DNA of 10,421 nt from contig DATADD010000066.1 in the NCBI GenBank assembly GCA_036258675.1, positions 1 to 10,421 of the forward strand. The letters run 5' to 3'. The position numbers and the translations under genes were made by a program. Each line of letters opens with the position of its first letter. Positions within the stretch are counted from its first letter, which is position 1. The stretch comes from DATADD01 sp036258675 (GTDB taxonomy: Bacteria; Actinomycetota; CADDZG01; WHSQ01). Below the pieces are notes generated by a model, which was given only the letters and a program-made list of their open reading frames with translations, ran no database searches and had not been told where the DNA came from. This document shows, in pieces, positions 6,462 through 10,421 of the stretch.

Positions 6462-8267
6462 ATGAACGCCAAGACAAACCGCAGGGCTCGCCGGATCCGG
6501 CTCGGCGCCGCGCTCGTCGCAGTGGGGCTGCTGGCGACGCTCGTGGCGGTCCCGTCGGCCTCGGGACAGGACGACGGCGGCAAGCTCGTGTTCACCTACG
6601 GAGACGACAACGACCTCGACTCGCTCAACCCGTTCGTGGCGGTCGAGGCCCCCGCCTTCCAGGTCTTCTACCTCACCTACGACCTCCTCGTGAACCTCAG
6701 CGCGGACGACCTCTCGCCCGCGCCCGGGCTCGCGGAGTCGTGGGAGACGAGCGAGGACGGCAAGACGTGGACCTTCCACATCCGCCAGGGCTCCGAGTGG
6801 CACGACGGCAAGCCGGTCACGGCACACGACGTCGAGTACACCTACGACCGCATCCTCGAGGAGCAGCAGGGCTGCTGCATCGACTACCTGCGCCTCGTCG
6901 ACACGGTGACCGCGACCGACGACTACACGGTCGAGATCACGACCAAGAAGCCGACGTCGCTGCTGCTCTCGGCGCTCGTGTTCATCCTTCCCGAGCACAT
7001 CTGGTCCAAGATCGACAAGAAGGAGTCCAAGACCTTCGAGAACAACCCGCCGATAGGCAGCGGCCCCTTCAAGGTCGTCGAGTGGAAGAAGGGGCAGTTC
7101 GTCCGCATGGAGGCCGTGCCGGGTTACTACGACGGCGATCCCAACATCGACGAGTTCGTCTACCGCGTCTTCAACAACGAGGACGCGGTCGTGCAGGCCC
7201 TCAAGTCCGGCGAGATCGACTTCGCCAGCCTCTCGGCGAACCTCTTCGAGTCGCTCCAGAACGAGCCCAACATCGGCACGCACGAGGCCAACATCCCGAG
7301 CTTCGACGAGATCGGGATGAACGTGGGAGCCGACGCCACGATCCCCGACAGCAACGGGCACCCCGCCCTCAAGGACGTTGTCGTCCGTCAGGCGATGGCC
7401 CATGCGATCGACAAGGAGACGCTGTTCGACCGGGTCCTGCGGGGGCACGGCGAGCCCGGGACGACGATCGTCCCGTCGTTCTCGACCCAGTACCACTACG
7501 AGCCCACCGAGGAGGAGGTCTTCGAGTTCGACCCCGACGAGGCCAACAGGCTCCTCGACGAGGCGGGCTACGAGGACACCGACGGCGACGGCGTGCGGGA
7601 GATGCCCGGCGGCGGAGAGCCGCTCCGGTTCCGCTACTACGTGCGATCCGAGGACAACAGGACCACGGCGGTGAGCCAGTTCGTCAAGGGGTGGCTGCGC
7701 GACATCGGCATCGAGACCGACGTCAAGGCCCTGGGCGACACCAAGCTGACCAACGTCATCTTCGAGGGCAACTACGACATCTTCCACTGGGGGTGGTACC
7801 CGGATCCCGACCCGGACTTCATCCTGTCGATCTTCACGTGCGGCCAGAGGCCGCCCGACGGCATCTGGAGCGACAGCTTCTTCTGCGACAAGGAGTACGA
7901 CCGGATGTACCTCGAGCAGAAGACGCTCACCGACATCGACGAGCGCGCCCAGGTCGTCCACGAGATGCAGCGCATGGTCTACGAGCAGGCGCCCTACATC
8001 GTGCTCTGGTACGACCGGGACCTGCAGGCGTACAGCAAGGAGTGGACCGGCTTCCAGCCGCAGCCCGCGCCCGACGGCGACCTCCTCGCCGGCTACGGCA
8101 AGGAGAGCTTCCTCAGCATCGACAAGGCGTCGGCCGAGGGCGGCGAACAGCCGGAGTCGGGAGGCCTGTCGGCCGGGGTGTGGATAGCGGGCGCCGCGGC
8201 GCTTGTCGTGATCGGCGCGATCGCGGCGCTGGCGCGCCGCAGGGGCGCCGACGAGGACCGCGCCTAA
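6462..8267 (+). CDS. ABC transporter substrate-binding protein, peptide/nickel family 5, C-terminally anchored
   Basis: Captures an oligopeptide, or another family-5 ligand such as nickel chelates or sugars, outside the membrane and hands it to the DppB/DppC-type permeases encoded next. The 601-aa product has a basic n-region and a hydrophobic Sec signal (residues about 14-34, ending PSASGQ) with no lipobox cysteine. SBP_bac_5 features follow: DDLSPAPGLAESWE, the WTFHIRQGSEWHDGKPVTAHDVEYTYDR signature region, GSGPFKVVEW, VRQAMAHAIDKE, and a calcium-loop-like DTDGDGVRE at 372-380. Cysteines are few: vicinal C138-C139, and C460 and C475, which could form a disulfide. After a polar linker (SAEGGEQPESGG) a membrane helix spans about 573-591, ending in ARRR and an acidic tail, so the protein is probably anchored by its C-terminus. 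The substrate cannot be told from sequence, so no symbol is given. dppB follows after 36 nt. Confidence 0.94.
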   Translation: MNAKTNRRARRIRLGAALVAVGLLATLVAVPSASGQDDGGKLVFTYGDDNDLDSLNPFVAVEAPAFQVFYLTYDLLVNLSADDLSPAPGLAESWETSEDGKTWTFHIRQGSEWHDGKPVTAHDVEYTYDRILEEQQGCCIDYLRLVDTVTATDDYTVEITTKKPTSLLLSALVFILPEHIWSKIDKKESKTFENNPPIGSGPFKVVEWKKGQFVRMEAVPGYYDGDPNIDEFVYRVFNNEDAVVQALKSGEIDFASLSANLFESLQNEPNIGTHEANIPSFDEIGMNVGADATIPDSNGHPALKDVVVRQAMAHAIDKETLFDRVLRGHGEPGTTIVPSFSTQYHYEPTEEEVFEFDPDEANRLLDEAGYEDTDGDGVREMPGGGEPLRFRYYVRSEDNRTTAVSQFVKGWLRDIGIETDVKALGDTKLTNVIFEGNYDIFHWGWYPDPDPDFILSIFTCGQRPPDGIWSDSFFCDKEYDRMYLEQKTLTDIDERAQVVHEMQRMVYEQAPYIVLWYDRDLQAYSKEWTGFQPQPAPDGDLLAGYGKESFLSIDKASAEGGEQPESGGLSAGVWIAGAAALVVIGAIAALARRRGADEDRA

Positions 8268-8303
8268 CGTCCGACACGGGGGTCACGGCGGAGACGAGAC
8301 GGC

Positions 8304-9287
8304 ATGGGGGCGCGTCGCTATCTCGTCGGCAAGGTGCTGCAGGCCGTGCTGACGCTGGCCTTCGTGCTCGTGTTCAACTTCTTCCTGTTCCGGGTCATAC
8401 CGGGGAACCCCGCGCAGATCCTCGCGCGCAACAAGCTGCTGCCGATCGAGGCGGTGCGCGAGCTCGAGCGCGATTTCGGCCTCGACAAGTCCCTGCCCAC
8501 GCAGTTCGGCCTCTACGTGCAGGACACGATCCAGGGCAACCTCGGGATCTCCTATACCTTCCGCCGCCCCGTGTCCGAGGTGATCGGCGAACGGGTGTGG
8601 CCGACGCTGTTGCTGATCGGCGCGTCGACGATCCTGTCGACCGTGTTCGGCCTCCTGATCGGCATCTACGGGGCGTGGAGGCGGGGTAGCGCCTTCGACG
8701 TCAGCTCGCTCGGGTTCTCCCTCGTCTTCTACTCCATGCCCGAGTTCTGGCTGGGGATCCTGCTGCTGATCGCGTTCGCCGCCGGAGCCGGCTTCTTTCC
8801 GGCCCTCTTCCCGACCGGAGGCATCGAGACCGCGGGGGGCCCGACGGGGGGGTTCGCCCACATCGCCGACGTCGCCAACCACATGTTCCTGCCCGCGCTC
8901 ACTCTCACCCTCGCCTACATCGGCGAGTACGCGCTGATCATGCGGTCCTCGTTGCTCGACGTCGCCGGCGAGGACTACGTCACGACGGCGCGGGCCAAGG
9001 GGCTGCGCGAGGCCCTCGTGCTGCGCCGGCACGTCGTGCCCAACGCGCTCCTGCCCACGGTCACGCTCATCGCGCTCAACCTCGGCTTCATCGTCTCGGG
9101 CGCGATCACGGTCGAGACCGTCTACTCGTGGCCGGGCCTCGGGCTGCTCAGCGTCCAGGCGCTCGGCGCCCCCGACTATCCGTTGCTGCAGGGGCTCTTC
9201 CTGCTGTTCTCGGCCGCGGTCATCGTCGCCAACCTCGCGGCCGACATCGTCTACAGCTACCTCGATCCGCGGGTGAGAGAGGCGTGA
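8304..9287 (+). CDS. dppB: Peptide/nickel ABC transporter permease, DppB type
   Basis: One of two integral membrane subunits forming the channel of the transporter. The 327-aa length is typical. It has a first helix at about 9-30 (FVLVFNFFLFRVIPGNP, the DppB/OppB start signature), an extracytoplasmic stretch to about residue 95 (ELERDFGLDKSLPTQFGLY, GNLGISYTFRRPV), and five more helices from about 101. The EAA loop that contacts the ATPase lies at about 224-251 (DYVTTARAKGL ... RRHVVPNALLP). The ATG at 8304 is preceded by GGAG at 8290-8293. The gene lies 36 nt after the binding protein and overlaps the next permease by 4 nt (GTGA), indicating a single operon with translational coupling. Family certain; the symbol marks the family member, not proven dipeptide specificity. 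Confidence 0.94.
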   Translation: MGARRYLVGKVLQAVLTLAFVLVFNFFLFRVIPGNPAQILARNKLLPIEAVRELERDFGLDKSLPTQFGLYVQDTIQGNLGISYTFRRPVSEVIGERVWPTLLLIGASTILSTVFGLLIGIYGAWRRGSAFDVSSLGFSLVFYSMPEFWLGILLLIAFAAGAGFFPALFPTGGIETAGGPTGGFAHIADVANHMFLPALTLTLAYIGEYALIMRSSLLDVAGEDYVTTARAKGLREALVLRRHVVPNALLPTVTLIALNLGFIVSGAITVETVYSWPGLGLLSVQALGAPDYPLLQGLFLLFSAAVIVANLAADIVYSYLDPRVREA

Positions 9288-10330
9288 CCGAGCGCGCGGT
9301 GCCGGCTCCCCCGGACGCGGGGCCCGAGGTCCGCGTCCCGAGCGCTCGCTCGATCGCGTGGGCGCGCCGGAGACGCTCGCTGGCGAGGACGTGGGCGATA
9401 TACCGTCGCAACCGGATGGGCATGGCGGGGCTCGTGATCCTCCTGCTGATCGTCGGAATGGCCGTGTTCGCCCCGCTGCTCGCCGATCCCAGTGGCCTCG
9501 ACGCGTCCAAGGCGACCGGACCCGTGCTCGCGCCGCCCAGCCTCGACCATCCCCTCGGCACGGACGATCTTGGGCGCTCCGTGCTGACCCTGACGATCTG
9601 GGGCTCGCGCATCTCGCTTCTGGTCGGGTTCCTCGCGACCTTGATCTCGATGCTGATCGGCGCCGTGATCGGCATCGCGGCGGGCTACTACGGCGGGTGG
9701 CCGGACAAGCTGCTGATGCGGTTCACGGACTGGTTCCTCGTGATCCCGTTCCTGCCTCTTGCCATCGTGCTGGCCTCGATACTGCAGGCGTCGCTGTTCG
9801 TCATCATCTTCGTCATCGGCGTGACGTCGTGGGCGGGCACGGCGCGCATCGTGCGCGCCCAGGCGCTGTCGGTGAAGACGAGGCCGTACGTCGAGCGGGC
9901 CCGCGCCCTCGGCGCGAGCAACTGGCACGTCGTGACACGGCACGTGCTGCCCAACGTCTTCCCGCTCATATTCGCCAACACCATCCTCGTGGTGGCGATT
10001 GCGATCCTGTCCGAGACCACCCTGTCGTTCCTGGGCCTCGGTGACCCCCTCCACGTCTCGTGGGGCACGATCCTCGACTTCGCCTTCAGCGCCGGCGCGG
10101 CCTCTACGGGGGCGTGGTGGTGGCTCGTCCCTCCCGGCATCGCCATCGTGCTCATCGTCCTCGCCTTCACCATGTGCGGCTACGCGCTCGACGAGATCCT
10201 CAACCCGCGCATCCGCACGCGCGGCCTCGCCGGCTCGATCCGGGGACAGGGCGAGGCCGCCATCGCTCCCGAGGACGCGCGCGCGGCGGTCGCCGAGGCG
10301 CCCGGGGCGCCGGCAGGCGGGATGCGGTGA
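9284..10330 (+). CDS. dppC: Peptide/nickel ABC transporter permease, DppC type
   Basis: Second membrane subunit, expected to pair with the DppB-like protein. The 348-aa product has a cytosolic, basic N-terminal tail of about 44 residues and an OppC_N segment with helix 1 at about 46-67 (MAGLVILLLIVGMAVFAPLLAD). It carries the HPLGTDDLGRSV signature at 89-100 (the usual GRDV has Ser for Asp), further helices from about 108, and an EAA loop around 202-224 (YVERARALGAS ... RHVLPN). LSFLGLGDP and the LNPRIR end motif are typical. A C-terminal Ala/Gly-rich tail of about 35 residues (after RTRG) is longer than in many homologues. The GTG start overlaps the dppB stop (GTGA), preceded by GAGAGAGG at 9275-9282; its own stop overlaps the ATPase start in the same way. 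Confidence 0.94.
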   Translation: MTERAVPAPPDAGPEVRVPSARSIAWARRRRSLARTWAIYRRNRMGMAGLVILLLIVGMAVFAPLLADPSGLDASKATGPVLAPPSLDHPLGTDDLGRSVLTLTIWGSRISLLVGFLATLISMLIGAVIGIAAGYYGGWPDKLLMRFTDWFLVIPFLPLAIVLASILQASLFVIIFVIGVTSWAGTARIVRAQALSVKTRPYVERARALGASNWHVVTRHVLPNVFPLIFANTILVVAIAILSETTLSFLGLGDPLHVSWGTILDFAFSAGAASTGAWWWLVPPGIAIVLIVLAFTMCGYALDEILNPRIRTRGLAGSIRGQGEAAIAPEDARAAVAEAPGAPAGGMR

Positions 10331-10421
10331 GCCTGCTCGAAGTGCGCGACCTGCACGTCGCCTACCGCACGCAGGGCGGGATGGTGCCGGCGGTGCGGGG
10401 GGTCGACCTGGACCTCGACCG
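10327..10421 (+). CDS. dppD: Peptide/nickel ABC transporter ATP-binding protein, DppD type (3' end outside window)
   Basis: Only the first 31 codons are present (plus two bases): SLLEVRDLHVAYRTQGG followed by MVPAVRGVDLDLD. This is the N-terminal beta-sheet of an OppD/DppD nucleotide-binding domain, before the Walker A loop, which lies beyond the window. The GTG at 10327 overlaps the dppC stop (GTGA) and follows AGGCGGGA at 10315-10322. Position after two permeases makes DppD more likely than DppF, but this cannot be settled from the fragment. Confidence 0.85.
   Translation, partial: MSLLEVRDLHVAYRTQGGMVPAVRGVDLDLD

Noticed and set aside
6267..7961. Antisense open frame of 564 codons opposite the binding protein
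   Set aside because: It lies in the codon-phase shadow of a well-recognised gene with strong family motifs. Its translation is Val/Leu/Asp/Arg-rich low-complexity sequence with no recognisable domain, as is common opposite GC-rich genes.

Overview
The window is a very GC-rich, densely packed stretch with every supported gene on the + strand. GTG or CTG starts are common, and several neighbouring genes overlap by 1-4 nt. The order ftsK - rodZ-like - rimO - cinA - thpR, the GC content and the actinobacterial flavour of the CinA and RodZ-like sequences suggest an uncultured or deep-branching member of Actinomycetota. That placement is inference: a high-GC Chloroflexota relative cannot be excluded from the sequence alone.

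Region 1 (1-5601) is a conserved housekeeping cluster. It opens with the C-terminal motor half of an FtsK/SpoIIIE DNA translocase, cut off at its 5' end by the window edge. A 91-nt gap carrying a perfect TATAAT box follows, then a RodZ/YmfM-type membrane protein, RimO (ribosomal protein S12 methylthiotransferase), CinA (nucleotide pyrophosphatase-like plus NMN deamidase domains) and ThpR (2H-fold RNA cyclic phosphodiesterase). rodZ-rimO and rimO-cinA are joined by overlapping stop/start codons. cinA appears to start on CTG inside the rimO stop (CTGA). In many bacteria pgsA lies between rimO and cinA and recA follows cinA/thpR; neither is found here.

Region 2 (5633-6461) holds a RimJ/RimL-type GNAT acetyltransferase and then a 256-nt non-coding stretch. 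That stretch contains an imperfect stem-loop just after the acetyltransferase, very GC-rich self-complementary sequence, a small AT-rich inverted repeat and a strong ribosome binding site.

Region 3 (6462-10421) is a peptide/nickel-type (Dpp/Opp family) ABC transporter operon: substrate-binding protein, DppB-like permease, DppC-like permease and the first 31 codons of a DppD-like ATPase. The last three genes are linked by GTGA overlaps. The binding protein has a Sec signal without a lipobox and a C-terminal transmembrane anchor, so it is probably held to the membrane by its C-terminus rather than by a lipid.

I see no mobile element, CRISPR array, tRNA or rRNA, phage gene or defence system, and no convincing undescribed system. 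The most interesting points are the CTG start of cinA, the C-terminally anchored binding protein, and the structured leader in front of the transporter operon.
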